Below are positions 7,839-16,337 of a stretch of DNA of 28,390 nucleotides, in pieces. A model generated the notes under the pieces. The model did no database searches. It saw only the letters and a list, made by a program, of their open reading frames with translations, and had not been told where the DNA came from. Location: assembly GCA_027008345.1 (NCBI GenBank), contig JALTBU010000088.1:1-28390 (forward strand). Reading direction: 5' to 3'. This stretch comes from Nautiliaceae bacterium (GTDB taxonomy: Bacteria > Campylobacterota > Campylobacteria > Campylobacterales > Nautiliaceae). Made by a program: the position numbers and the translations under genes. How positions within the stretch are numbered: the stretch's first letter is position 1; every line of letters begins with the position of its first letter.

Positions 7839-8981
7839 ATGAAAGTTTTGATAGTCGGTGCCGGAATTGTAGGAATGACACTTGCATATGAATGGCAAAA
7901 AAGAAATCCTGATGATGAAATAGTGATTATTGATAAAGAACCTCATGAGGCATTTCATGCGAGCGGTAAAAACAGCGGAATTTTACATGCCGGATTTTAT
8001 TATAATACAGATTCTTTAAAAGCTAAACTTACTGCTGATGGTAACAGGTTAATGAAAAGATTCTGTAATGAAAAAAATATAAATATCAATGAAACCGGTA
8101 AACTTGTGGTGGCAAAAAATGAAGAAGAAGTTAAAACTTTAAAAGAACTTGAAAGAAGAAGTCAGGCAAATAATGCCGGGGCTTATTTAATAACAGAGGA
8201 AGAAGCAAAAAAAATTGACCCGAATGCCAAAACATATAAATATGCCCTTTATTCTCCAAATACCGCTTCTGTAAATCCAAGAGAAGTTTGCAGTATTTTA
8301 AGAAAAGATTTGGAAAATAAAGGTGTGAAATTTGTTTTTAATATGCATTTTGAAAAATATAAAGAGAGTTATGATTTTTTAATAAACGCCGCAGGGCTTT
8401 ATGCTGATAAAATTGCGCATAAATTTGGATCGGGGCTTGATTATGAAGTAATTCCTTTTAAGGGGCTTTATTTAAAATATCTCGGAGATGATAAAATAAA
8501 AACTCAAATCTATCCGGTTCCAAATATCAAAAATCCGTTTTTAGGGGTTCATTTTACATTGATGGCGGACAATACCATAAAAATAGGACCAACAGCAATC
8601 CCCGCATTTTGGAGGGAAAATTATACAGGATTTGAGAGGTTTAATTTTAAAGAAATGATTGAAATTTTAGGTATTGAAGCAAAAATGTTTTTTAAACATA
8701 AATGGTTTAGGGATTTGGCTTTTTATGAAATGAGATATTATCTTCCTAAAAATCTGATAAATGAAGCCAAAAAACTTGTATATAAATTAAATGGGGATTT
8801 TAAACCTTATCCTCCGGGAATAAGAGCCCAGCTTGTCGATAAAAGAGATTTTAGTCTGGTTATGGATTTTCTTGTTGAGCATAAAAAAAATCAAATTCAT
8901 ATTCTAAATGCTGTATCACCGGCTTTTACTGCGAGTTTTGCATTTGCTGGGTATGTGTTAGATGAGTGTGTAGGTGAATGA
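7839..8981 (+). CDS. lhgO: FAD-dependent oxidoreductase, L-2-hydroxyglutarate oxidase/dehydrogenase family
   Basis: A 380-residue DAO-fold flavoenzyme expected to oxidise L-2-hydroxyglutarate to 2-oxoglutarate, passing electrons to quinone or oxygen. The N terminus carries the Rossmann FAD motif VGAGIVGMTLAYEW, then SGKNSGILHAGFYYNTDSLK, which closely follows E. coli LhgO. The regions PVPNIKNPFLGVHFT, IKIGPTAIPAFWRENY and PPGIRAQLVDK also match that family. GGAG at 7825 precedes the ATG. TG-rich octamer arrays flank it on both sides, and it is somewhat less AT-rich to the eye than its neighbours, so acquisition or mobility is possible. Related glycerol-3-phosphate or amino acid oxidases are less likely. 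Confidence 0.78.
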   Translation: MKVLIVGAGIVGMTLAYEWQKRNPDDEIVIIDKEPHEAFHASGKNSGILHAGFYYNTDSLKAKLTADGNRLMKRFCNEKNININETGKLVVAKNEEEVKTLKELERRSQANNAGAYLITEEEAKKIDPNAKTYKYALYSPNTASVNPREVCSILRKDLENKGVKFVFNMHFEKYKESYDFLINAAGLYADKIAHKFGSGLDYEVIPFKGLYLKYLGDDKIKTQIYPVPNIKNPFLGVHFTLMADNTIKIGPTAIPAFWRENYTGFERFNFKEMIEILGIEAKMFFKHKWFRDLAFYEMRYYLPKNLINEAKKLVYKLNGDFKPYPPGIRAQLVDKRDFSLVMDFLVEHKKNQIHILNAVSPAFTASFAFAGYVLDECVGE

Positions 8982-9006
8982 GGGGATGGATTGATGTGTG
9001 GATGGG
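8975..9006. repeat. Degenerate TG-rich octamer array after lhgO
   Basis: About four 8-base units (TGAATGAG, GGGATGGA, TTGATGTG, TGGATGGG) start in the last codons of lhgO and cover its TGA stop. They resemble the array at 7772-7811, which covers the recO stop. The following bases to about 9028 contain further degraded units such as ATGGATGC. Confidence 0.68.
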
Positions 9007-9016
9007 TTAATAAAGA

Positions 9017-9022
9017 TAGAAT
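9017..9022 (+). promoter_or_regulatory. Possible -10 box (TAGAAT) ahead of the small-protein genes
   Basis: GATAGAAT occurs 28 bases before the ATG at 9051. The same eight bases lie upstream of ilvE at 13028-13035. No convincing -35 is visible. An internal promoter is plausible because a 69-base gap separates this gene from lhgO. Confidence 0.35.
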
Positions 9023-9050
9023 GGATGCATAATTAATATAAAGGAAATCG

Positions 9051-9344
9051 ATGACGGCTGTAATGGTTAAAGACGGACAAATAAGCGGATATCCAAGTGA
9101 TCTGTTAATAGATGGTGAAATTATAAAAAGTTACAATTTAGAGTTTGAGCTTTTGGCAAAAAATGTTAATATTCTAATTGGAAAACATCTTGATAGTATT
9201 CTTATTAAAAAGCTGAGAGATAACGGTATTACATTTTTAAAAATAAATTCACTAGATGAGCTTGAAAGTTTGGATTTAAATATTGAATTTCCGCCTGAAT
9301 TTAAGAATAAAAGAGGCTGGAAATGTGGAAAAAAAGGATTTTAA
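9051..9344 (+). CDS. Small protein, possibly NifX/NifB-like (dinitrogenase cofactor fold)
   Basis: A 97-residue soluble protein. The stretch FELLAKNVNILIGKHLDSILIKKLRDNGITFLKI resembles the core of the NifX/NifB C-terminal fold, where a strand and turn (usually GGIGP) are followed by a helix and GIxxF. Here the glycine turn is replaced by GKHLDS, so metal or cofactor binding cannot be assumed. The tail ends in a basic RGWKCGKKGF. ATG 9051 has an AAAGGAA site; a second ATG at 9063 is possible. Its TAA touches the ATG of the next gene. The fold is a suggestion, and the function is unknown. Confidence 0.6.
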   Translation: MTAVMVKDGQISGYPSDLLIDGEIIKSYNLEFELLAKNVNILIGKHLDSILIKKLRDNGITFLKINSLDELESLDLNIEFPPEFKNKRGWKCGKKGF

Positions 9345-9536
9345 ATGGAAAAATTAAACAAAGCGATTGAAAAAATAAAAAAATCGAAAGATTTAGATGA
9401 TGTGGAAAAAGCAACAGTAATTGAGCATTTAAAAGAGTGGTATAATGAAAAAAAATCGATAGCTTTTTTGGAAGAAAAAATCGAAGAATGGTGGGATAAA
9501 ATATTACCGATTTTAAATGAAGCTGGATTGATTTAG
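9345..9536 (+). CDS. Small helical protein of unknown function
   Basis: A 63-residue, highly charged, probably all-helical protein (KLNKAIEKIKKSKDLDD, then EKKSIAFLEEKIEEWWDKIL). No family is recognised. The ATG directly follows the TAA of the preceding gene, which suggests coupled translation and a shared role. A strong GGAGG site for the next gene follows the stop. Coding status is supported by spacing and by amphipathic helix patterning rather than homology. Confidence 0.6.
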   Translation: MEKLNKAIEKIKKSKDLDDVEKATVIEHLKEWYNEKKSIAFLEEKIEEWWDKILPILNEAGLI

Positions 9537-9554
9537 TTTGTTTGGAGGAAAAGG

Positions 9555-11522
9555 ATGATAAAAAAAGGGGGAATATTTTTACTTTTTTTCATTTTGCTAA
9601 AAGCCGAATATGCAGTTGTTTTATCTTCTAATGACTATCAAAAATTACATAATATGGGTGTAGTTTGCGCTAAACAAAAAAATGAGCATTATATATGCTA
9701 TAAAAGCGATGATAAATTTCAATTAAAAAGATTTTCAAATTTTGCCAAACAAAATGGTGTCAATGCGAAAATAGTAAATATTTTAAATAAAAATTTAATA
9801 AATATTTACAGCATTCAGATACTCTCCACAAAAAATAAAAAACGAGCTGAAAAATATTTTCAAAAATATAAAAAATATCCTTATGCAAGAATTGAAAAAA
9901 TAGGTCCTTATTATACTATTCGTATTGGTGCTTCAAAAAACAGACAGGATTTAAAAGAATTATTAAAAAAAATAAATAAAAAAAATGCTTTTATCAGAAA
10001 AGCTGATATAAAATTAAACAGGATTATAGATTCAACTTTTATGTTTGAAACAAAAAATTTAAAAAAATTTTTTATTCAAAAACATATAAATGAACAAAAT
10101 TTAGCTGTTATTAATGAAAAAAACAAAAAATTTACTGTTTCTGGTAAAACACCTTTAAATATAAGTGTTGATTATTTTAAAAATTTACAAAAAGCAGGAA
10201 ATTTAAAAAAATCCTGCGAAGTTTATACTGTTTTGTCTTTGGTAAAAAAAGAAGCTAAATATGAAAAACTTAAAAATGATACATGTTATAGATACCATAT
10301 AAAGAATCTAAAAAAATTACATTCTGATTTTGATAAAATGGATGAATTAATAAATGCAATGAAATATAAAAAAACTAATAATGATATTCTTTTGCTTAAT
10401 TATTATAAAGCTAAAACTTTTCAAACGGTGGATGTGGTTTTTTTAGATTCTCTAAATCCTTTAAAATTAACTAAAAATCAGTATGGAATATTTTTAAAAA
10501 CACTTCTTTATTCGGGAGAAATTTTAAAAATCAATTATTTTTGTAAGAAAAAAAAGTCTCCTCTTTGTCAGGATATAAAGAATTTTTTTTATAATAAAAA
10601 ACCGAATGACAAAGATATACTTGCCTTATATATTTTTGTAAAAAAAATTGAAAATAATATTAATGCAGGAAATTTTCAAAAAGCAAATGAATATATACAA
10701 ATGCTTTATAATATAAATAAAAATAGTTTATTAGCCAAAATTTACAATTTTCAACTGAATGTTAAAAAGAAAAATTTTAAAAAGGCAGATAAAATTTTAA
10801 GTGAAATAACATCTTCTTCTGCAAAAGATTTTTATTATTTATCAGATATTATTGAGAATGCCCGTAAAATTGAAAAAATTATTAGAATTGATAATTATCT
10901 TAAAAACAATGATTTAATAAATGCTCAAAAAGAAATAATCCCTTTAATACGTAAATACCCGGATGATTTTGAAGTAAATATTTTAGCTGGGGATGTTTTT
11001 GATAGATTAAAGTCTTATATGGCAAATTTTTATTATCATAAAGCATATTTGAAAAATAAAAAAAGATTTTTTTATCATTTATTAAAAATAGGCAATTACA
11101 AAAGACTTAAAAATTATATAAATAACGATTTAAAGCAATATCCTGAAATTCTTTCAATAATATATTTTCATAAAGCAAAAAAATGCTTGGCTAAACATAA
11201 AATTAAATATGCTCTTAGATATGCATTGCAATCATATAATCTGTCACCTTCTATGAAAAATTCAATCCTTCTTGGTAAGATTTATTATTCTTTGAAAGAT
11301 TATAAAAATTGTGTTAAATATCTTGAAGGTTTTGCAAATAATGATTATTTAAAATATTATCTTGGATATAGTTATTTTAAATTAGGAGATAAAGAGGAAG
11401 CCGAAAAATATTTATCTATGATATTGAATACTAAAAATGAAGATCTCCAAAGTAAATTGATTTCCGTTTATTTAAAAATGGGGAAAAAAGATAAAGTTAA
11501 AGAACTTTTAAAATCTTTTTAG
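9555..11522 (+). CDS. Exported SPOR-domain and TPR-repeat protein, lysine-rich
   Basis: A 655-residue protein with a signal sequence (IKKGGIFLLFFILLKAEYA). Residues about 80-140 resemble a SPOR peptidoglycan-binding domain: YSIQILSTKNKKRAEKYFQK, then YYTIRIGASKNRQDLKELL. The preceding block may be a degenerate second SPOR half. The rest is helical repeats; clear TPR units are at the C terminus (NSILLGKIYYSLKDYKNCV, YYLGYSYFKLGDKEEAEKYL). It is extremely rich in Lys, Asn and Ile with A-runs, more AT-rich than its neighbours. A GGAGG ribosome site precedes the ATG. It ends one base from the convergent aldehyde dehydrogenase gene. A cell-envelope scaffold role is inferred. Confidence 0.72.
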   Translation: MIKKGGIFLLFFILLKAEYAVVLSSNDYQKLHNMGVVCAKQKNEHYICYKSDDKFQLKRFSNFAKQNGVNAKIVNILNKNLINIYSIQILSTKNKKRAEKYFQKYKKYPYARIEKIGPYYTIRIGASKNRQDLKELLKKINKKNAFIRKADIKLNRIIDSTFMFETKNLKKFFIQKHINEQNLAVINEKNKKFTVSGKTPLNISVDYFKNLQKAGNLKKSCEVYTVLSLVKKEAKYEKLKNDTCYRYHIKNLKKLHSDFDKMDELINAMKYKKTNNDILLLNYYKAKTFQTVDVVFLDSLNPLKLTKNQYGIFLKTLLYSGEILKINYFCKKKKSPLCQDIKNFFYNKKPNDKDILALYIFVKKIENNINAGNFQKANEYIQMLYNINKNSLLAKIYNFQLNVKKKNFKKADKILSEITSSSAKDFYYLSDIIENARKIEKIIRIDNYLKNNDLINAQKEIIPLIRKYPDDFEVNILAGDVFDRLKSYMANFYYHKAYLKNKKRFFYHLLKIGNYKRLKNYINNDLKQYPEILSIIYFHKAKKCLAKHKIKYALRYALQSYNLSPSMKNSILLGKIYYSLKDYKNCVKYLEGFANNDYLKYYLGYSYFKLGDKEEAEKYLSMILNTKNEDLQSKLISVYLKMGKKDKVKELLKSF

Positions 11523-11523
11523 T

Positions 11524-12981
11524 TTATTTTATAATAACGGTTTTTATTTCCGTCATCTCTTCAATTGCATATTTAGGACCTTCCCTTCCTATACCTGAGA
11601 GTTTAATTCCTCCATAAGGCTGGATGTCAAATCTAAGTGTCGGAATGTCGTTTATAATAACCCCTCCTGCTTCAAAATCATCAATTGCTTTTCTTGTAAG
11701 ATCGACTCTGTTTGTAAAAATTGAATATTGAAGTCCGTAAGGAGAATTATTCATTTTTTCAACAGCTTCTTCATATCCGCTAACTTTGACTAAACTTACA
11801 ATCGGAGCAAATACCTCTTCGCATACTATTTTCATATCATCAGTTACATCAGCTAAGATTGTAGGTTCAAGTATGTTTCCTTCTCTTTTCCCACCTGCGA
11901 TTATTCTTGCACCTTCTTTAATGGCACTTTGAATCCAGCTTTCAGCCCTGATTGCAGAATCTTCATTGATTAACGGTCCCATAAAAGTATCTTCTTCAAA
12001 AGGATTTCCAACTTTTAATTTTGAAGATTCCTCTCCTAGTTTAGCTGCAAACTCTTCATAAATTTTTTCATCTACATATATTCTTTGAAGAGATATACAA
12101 ACCTGTCCGCTGTTTGCAAAGGCTCCTATTGCACACCTTTGAGCAGCCAAATCCAAATCTGCACTAGCTTCTACAAAAGTTGCAGCATTGCCTCCAAGTT
12201 CTAGGGCTACTTTTTTAATTCCTGCATTTTGTGTAATTATTTTTCCAACAGGAACGCTTCCTGTAAAACTGATAACTCTTGGTATAGGGCTTTTAACAAG
12301 AGTACTTCCTACATCAGCATCACCATAAACTACACTTAAAGCATCTGGAATTGCATATTCGCTTTCAATAAAGAGTTTTGCAAAGGCGTATGCCGTATAA
12401 GGAGCTTCCGGAGTTGGTTTAAGCACAACACTGTTTCCTGCAATTAAAGCAGGGGCTATTTTATGTGCTACAAGATTTAGAGGAAAATTAAAAGGTGTTA
12501 TTGCCACTACTACACCTGCTGGGACTCTTTTATAAAAACTAACTGTCTTAGCCCCGCTTTTTGTAGCATCAGTCGGAATTGTTTCACCTAAAATATGATA
12601 GCCTTCCGCCGCACATATTTTAAGATTTTCTATACATCTTTGAACTTCAATTTTTGCCTGAGATATTGGCTTAGCAACTTCAAGTGTGATATATTTTGCA
12701 AATTCATCTTTTTTTTCTTCAAGTTTTTTTGCCACATCTTCAATCCAGGCTATTCTTTGATGAAGAGGTGAATTTTTTGTTTTATTAAATGCTTTTTTTG
12801 CTGTGTTTAGGGCGTCAACTGCGTCTTCTGGAGTGCATTTTACATATTTTGTTTCAGCTTTTTTTGTGTAAGGATTTATTACCTCAATTAGTTCTCCGTC
12901 AAATTCTTGATTTCCTATTAATTTTTTTGCAATTAATTCTTCTTTTTTTTGAGTATTGAAGATTTTTGATAAAAATCCCAT
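11524..12981 (-). CDS. NAD(P)-dependent aldehyde dehydrogenase (GapN/lactaldehyde dehydrogenase-like)
   Basis: A 485-residue aldehyde dehydrogenase that oxidises an aldehyde to its acid. Catalytic residues are visible: Asn in ITPFNFP (N165), Glu in ALELGGN (E261) and the nucleophile Cys in SGQVCIS (C295). The cofactor-binding VLKPTPEAP and SFTGSVPVGK segments and the C-terminal EEVFAPIV and IQPYGGIKLSGIGREG are intact. The sequence type resembles non-phosphorylating glyceraldehyde-3-phosphate, lactaldehyde or succinate-semialdehyde dehydrogenases; the substrate cannot be chosen from sequence alone. AAGGAG lies before the ATG. It is divergent from ilvE across a 79-base region and is transcribed alone. 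Confidence 0.88.
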   Translation of the reverse strand: MGFLSKIFNTQKKEELIAKKLIGNQEFDGELIEVINPYTKKAETKYVKCTPEDAVDALNTAKKAFNKTKNSPLHQRIAWIEDVAKKLEEKKDEFAKYITLEVAKPISQAKIEVQRCIENLKICAAEGYHILGETIPTDATKSGAKTVSFYKRVPAGVVVAITPFNFPLNLVAHKIAPALIAGNSVVLKPTPEAPYTAYAFAKLFIESEYAIPDALSVVYGDADVGSTLVKSPIPRVISFTGSVPVGKIITQNAGIKKVALELGGNAATFVEASADLDLAAQRCAIGAFANSGQVCISLQRIYVDEKIYEEFAAKLGEESSKLKVGNPFEEDTFMGPLINEDSAIRAESWIQSAIKEGARIIAGGKREGNILEPTILADVTDDMKIVCEEVFAPIVSLVKVSGYEEAVEKMNNSPYGLQYSIFTNRVDLTRKAIDDFEAGGVIINDIPTLRFDIQPYGGIKLSGIGREGPKYAIEEMTEIKTVIIK

Positions 12982-13029
12982 CTTTTTCTCCTTAAATAAT
13001 AACTATTAGTAATGATAACAAATTTTTGA

Positions 13030-13035
13030 TAGAAT
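13030..13035 (+). promoter_or_regulatory. Probable -10 box for ilvE (TAGAAT)
   Basis: TTTTTGATAGAAT lies 26 bases before the ilvE ATG, in the short divergent region between the aldehyde dehydrogenase and ilvE. The T-rich run ahead of the box fits epsilon-proteobacterial promoters, which often lack a -35 element. The ribosome site AAAGGAAA follows downstream. Confidence 0.5.
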
Positions 13036-13060
13036 TTCGTAAAAACCTTAAAGGAAAAAA

Positions 13061-13975
13061 ATGAATGAAGCAAAATATATTTGGATGGACGGTAATTTTG
13101 TTCCTTGGAATGAGGCAAAAGTTCATGTTTTAACACATACTCTTCATTACGGAAACGGTGCATTTGAAGGGACAAGAGCTTATCAAACAGAAGACGGACT
13201 TGCAATTTTCAGACTTCAAGATCATACAAAAAGACTTATGAATTCCGCAAAAATATTAAAACTTGATGTGCCTTTTACTCAGGAAGAGTTAGAAGAAGCA
13301 CAAATTGAACTTCTTAGAAAAAATGAATTTAAAGAAAATGTATATATAAGACCTCTTATCTATTTAGGATATGGGAAAATGGGACTTTATCATATAGGAG
13401 CTCCTGTACATGTAAGTATTGCCGCATGGGAGTGGGGTGCATACCTTGGAGAAGAAGGGCTTGAAAAAGGTATTAGGGTAAAAATTTCTTCAATTACAAG
13501 AAATCCTGTTAAATCAACATTTGGAAAAGCAAAAGCGGTTGCGAATTATCTAAATTCCCAAATGGCAAAATATGAAGCAATTGAGTGCGGATATGAAGAA
13601 GCGTTGATGCTTGATGATGAAGGTTTTGTGGCAGAAGGAAGTGGGGAATGTTTCTTTATAGTTAGAGACGGGGTATTAATAACACCTCCAAATGATAATT
13701 CACTTGAATCAATCACACAGGCAACTGTGCTTGAACTTGCAAAAGAGAGAGATATTCCAATTGAGAGAAGAAGAATTACAAGAGATGAGGTTTATATTGC
13801 CGATGAAGCGTTCTTTACAGGAACTGCTGCTGAGATTACACCTGTTAGAGAGGTTGACGGAAGAATTATAGGTGATGGTAAAAGAGGAGAAATAACAAAA
13901 GAACTTCAAGATGCATATTTCGATGTTGTTTATGGAAGAGACAAATCTTATAAACATTATTTAACATATATTTAA
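13061..13975 (+). CDS. ilvE: Branched-chain amino acid aminotransferase
   Basis: A 304-residue fold-type IV PLP transaminase that makes or degrades Val, Leu and Ile by exchange with 2-oxoglutarate/glutamate. Markers are the N-terminal IWMDGNFVPWNEAKVHVLTH, HYGNGAFEGTRAY, the PLP lysine K158 in GKAKAVANYLNS, EALMLDDEGFVAEGSGE, and the C-terminal DEAFFTGTAAEITPVREVDG. Length matches the bacterial IlvE family. The ATG has a good AAAGGA site. It heads a plus-strand series with short gaps running to the helicase gene at 17738. Assignment is secure; a D-amino acid transaminase is unlikely given the FEGTRAY and GTAAE patterns. Confidence 0.95.
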   Translation: MNEAKYIWMDGNFVPWNEAKVHVLTHTLHYGNGAFEGTRAYQTEDGLAIFRLQDHTKRLMNSAKILKLDVPFTQEELEEAQIELLRKNEFKENVYIRPLIYLGYGKMGLYHIGAPVHVSIAAWEWGAYLGEEGLEKGIRVKISSITRNPVKSTFGKAKAVANYLNSQMAKYEAIECGYEEALMLDDEGFVAEGSGECFFIVRDGVLITPPNDNSLESITQATVLELAKERDIPIERRRITRDEVYIADEAFFTGTAAEITPVREVDGRIIGDGKRGEITKELQDAYFDVVYGRDKSYKHYLTYI

Positions 13976-14011
13976 TTAAACTCGGATAGAGTAATATAAA
14001 AAAGGATTTTA

Positions 14012-15073
14012 ATGCCGGCAGATTTAAACGGATGGAATAATAAAAACAGTAATAATGACAATAAATTCGAACCTCCGAAGTTCGAACCTCCAAAATTTTT
14101 AAAAAGCGGAAGTACCGGAATAATAATTGCGGGGGTTTTAATATTTCTTTTAATACTTTTTAAGCCTTGGGTTGTAATTAATGAAGGTGAAGTCGGAATA
14201 CTCTCAACAACAGGTAAATTTTCAAAAGAGCCACTCAAACCTGGAATGCATTTTTATTTGCCTTTAATACAAAAAGTAATTATTGTAGATACAAAAGTTC
14301 ATATGATAACTTATAAACGCTCTCCCGAAGTAGGTTCAATGCCTGACAGATACAGAACCATAAGAATTTATCCGGCGATTAATGTGCTTGATGCAAGAGG
14401 ACTTCCTATTCAGGTGGAACTTTCAGTAAGTTACAGACTTGACCCGGACAAAGCCGCATATGTAATCAAAACGTATGGTCTTAACTGGGAAGATAAAATA
14501 ATAAATCCAATTGTCAGGGATGTGGTAAGAAATGTAATAGGTAAATATCCTGCGGAGGAAATACCTGTAAAAAGAAACGAAATTGCGGCTAAAATAGAAA
14601 ATTCGATAAGAACTGAGCTTAAAAAAATACCAAATCAGCCGGTAATATTTGAAAGTTTCCAGCTAAGAGATATAGTTTTACCTGAAAATATAAAAAGACA
14701 GATTGAAAGAGTTCAGATTGCAAAACAAGAAGCCGAAAGAGCAAAATATGAAGTTTTAAGAGCACAGCAAGAAGCTCAAAAAGAAGCGGCAATAGCTCAG
14801 GGTAAAGCCAATGCGGCGAAAATTGAAGCACAGGGTAAAGCTGAAGCTAAACTTATTGAGGCACAGGCACAAGCAAAAGCAAATGAACTTATTTCAAAAT
14901 CATTAACAACAGAGCTTTTAAAACTTAAACAGATTGAAGTTCAGGGTAAATTCAATGAAGCCCTTAAACAAAATCCAAATGCTAAAATTTTCTTAATGCC
15001 GGGCGGTGTTACTCCAAATATCTGGATGAATGTCGATAATGAAAAAAAGGCAATATCAGCAAATGGAAAGTAA
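14012..15073 (+). CDS. SPFH/Band 7 (prohibitin-like) membrane protein
   Basis: A 353-residue stomatin/prohibitin/HflK-type protein. A short hydrophilic N terminus carries a repeated FEPPK, encoded by a 15-base direct repeat (TTCGAACCTCC at 14066 and 14081). One membrane segment follows (IIIAGVLIFLLILFKPWVV, about residues 33-51), then the Band 7 domain (NEGEVGILSTTGKF, PGMHFYLPLIQ, VELSVSYRLDP), and a long Ala/Glu/Lys-rich coiled coil (about 225-300). Such proteins form cage-like oligomers that organise membrane proteases. No hflC or ftsH gene is adjacent, so hflK is not assigned. AAGGAT precedes the ATG. The end overlaps a possible early hisIE start. Confidence 0.88.
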   Translation: MPADLNGWNNKNSNNDNKFEPPKFEPPKFLKSGSTGIIIAGVLIFLLILFKPWVVINEGEVGILSTTGKFSKEPLKPGMHFYLPLIQKVIIVDTKVHMITYKRSPEVGSMPDRYRTIRIYPAINVLDARGLPIQVELSVSYRLDPDKAAYVIKTYGLNWEDKIINPIVRDVVRNVIGKYPAEEIPVKRNEIAAKIENSIRTELKKIPNQPVIFESFQLRDIVLPENIKRQIERVQIAKQEAERAKYEVLRAQQEAQKEAAIAQGKANAAKIEAQGKAEAKLIEAQAQAKANELISKSLTTELLKLKQIEVQGKFNEALKQNPNAKIFLMPGGVTPNIWMNVDNEKKAISANGK

Positions 15074-15077
15074 AAAA

Positions 15078-15749
15078 ATGAATACGAAAATAGATTTTGA
15101 AAAAAACGATGGTTTAATTCCGGTTATTGTTCAGGATATTGATACAAACGAAGTATTGATGCTTGCATATATGAATGAGGAGGCTCTTCAAAAAACATTA
15201 GATACAGGATATGCCCATTATTTTTCAAGAAGTAGAAATAAGCTTTGGAAAAAAGGTGAGAGCAGCGGGAATATCCAGGAAGTAAAGGATATTTTAATAG
15301 ATTGTGACAATGATACAATTTTATTAAAAGTAAAACAAAACGGGCCTGCTTGTCATACAGGCAGAAAATCCTGCTTTTTTACAAATCTAAAAACAAATGA
15401 AATCACTATGGACAAAGAAGAAGAAATAGAGTATAATTTCGTAGATAAGCTTTATCATACTCTGCTTGAGAGGAAAAATGCAAATCCTGAGACTTCATAT
15501 GTTTCTTCGCTTTATCATAAAGGTGAAAATTCTTTTCTGAAAAAAATAGCTGAAGAAGCCGCGGAGTTTTGTTTTGCCGTTAAAGATAATGATAAAAAAG
15601 AGATTATATATGAAGCAGCAGACCTTGCTTTTCATACTCTTATAGCCTTGGCGTATAAAAACATTCATCCAGAGGCTGTTTTAGAAGAGTTAAAAAGAAG
15701 AGAGGGTATAAGCGGTATAGAGGAAAAGAGGAATAGGAAAAAGAAATGA
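15078..15749 (+). CDS. hisI: Bifunctional phosphoribosyl-AMP cyclohydrolase / phosphoribosyl-ATP pyrophosphatase
   Basis: HisIE fusion catalysing steps two and three of histidine synthesis. The first domain (about 1-110) is the cyclohydrolase, with VLMLAYMNEEAL, YFSRSRNKLWKKGE SSGN, DCDNDTILLKV and the zinc-site GPACHTGRKSCFF. The second (about 125-210) is the pyrophosphatase, with KIAEEAAEFCFAVKD and EAADLAFHTLIAL. I chose ATG 15078 (MNTKIDFEK), 4 bases after the Band 7 stop, because GGAAAG lies 7 bases ahead and homologues start there; the open frame reaches back to 15030. It overlaps the DUF2393 gene by 4 bases. Very secure. Confidence 0.95.
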   Translation: MNTKIDFEKNDGLIPVIVQDIDTNEVLMLAYMNEEALQKTLDTGYAHYFSRSRNKLWKKGESSGNIQEVKDILIDCDNDTILLKVKQNGPACHTGRKSCFFTNLKTNEITMDKEEEIEYNFVDKLYHTLLERKNANPETSYVSSLYHKGENSFLKKIAEEAAEFCFAVKDNDKKEIIYEAADLAFHTLIALAYKNIHPEAVLEELKRREGISGIEEKRNRKKK

Positions 15750-16300
15750 GGATTCCCTATTTCACTATTCTACACTGGCTGGACATTGCCTTTTTTTTAA
15801 TTTTATTTATATTTTTAACAATTCTCTCTGTAAAAGCTGCAAAAAACAGTGTAAAACTTCTTTTGAGTATGATATTTGCTTCTTTTTTAGTTACATCTTT
15901 TGGTGCGGTTTTGGGACTTATTATTTTAGAAAAGTACACAAAAAAAGCCGAACTGCTTGATGTAGAACAAAGAAGGGTGCTTATCAACGAAACATTAGTT
16001 TTAAAAGGTAAAGTTAAAAATATAGGTAAATTTAAAATTAATTATTGTAAGCTTGATATTAAGCTTGTAAATAACGGATGGGGCGGAGGTTTTACAAAAG
16101 GAACCTTTTTTAAACCTGGAGGTCTCAATCTTTTTGGAAGCAAGGAAGAGAAGAAAAAAAGACCAAACACCATAGTTGCCACAAGATATATAATCACAGA
16201 TGGACTTAGACCAGGTGAAATTAAATTTTTTACGGCAATTATTCCTTATCCTCCATACTTTAAAAATACTTACCTAAATTATAAACTTTACTGTCATTAA
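15746..16300 (+). CDS. DUF2393 family membrane protein
   Basis: A 184-residue protein of a family I recognise from Campylobacter and Helicobacter (DUF2393). Two membrane helices lie in the first 65 residues (WLDIAFFLILFIFLTILSV and LLLSMIFASFLVTSFGAVLG). The rest is a beta-rich domain outside the membrane (INETLVLKGKVKNIGKFKINYCKLDIKL), similar to immunoglobulin-like folds that follow a membrane anchor. ATG overlaps the hisIE stop (ATGA), so it is co-translated with it. Function is unknown. The family name is moderately sure. Confidence 0.75.
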   Translation: MRIPYFTILHWLDIAFFLILFIFLTILSVKAAKNSVKLLLSMIFASFLVTSFGAVLGLIILEKYTKKAELLDVEQRRVLINETLVLKGKVKNIGKFKINYCKLDIKLVNNGWGGGFTKGTFFKPGGLNLFGSKEEKKKRPNTIVATRYIITDGLRPGEIKFFTAIIPYPPYFKNTYLNYKLYCH

Positions 16301-16337
16301 CAAAATAAAAAATAATTTAAACAACAAAAGGAAATTA

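Noticed and set aside
12990..13020. Fur-like operator in the aldehyde dehydrogenase/ilvE divergent region
   Set aside because: AT-rich half-site look-alikes (TAATGATAAC) are present, but no full palindrome matching a Fur or PerR box could be built.
15030..15077. Upstream start for hisIE at 15030
   Set aside because: It lies within the Band 7 gene and lacks a ribosome site; ATG 15078 fits family length.
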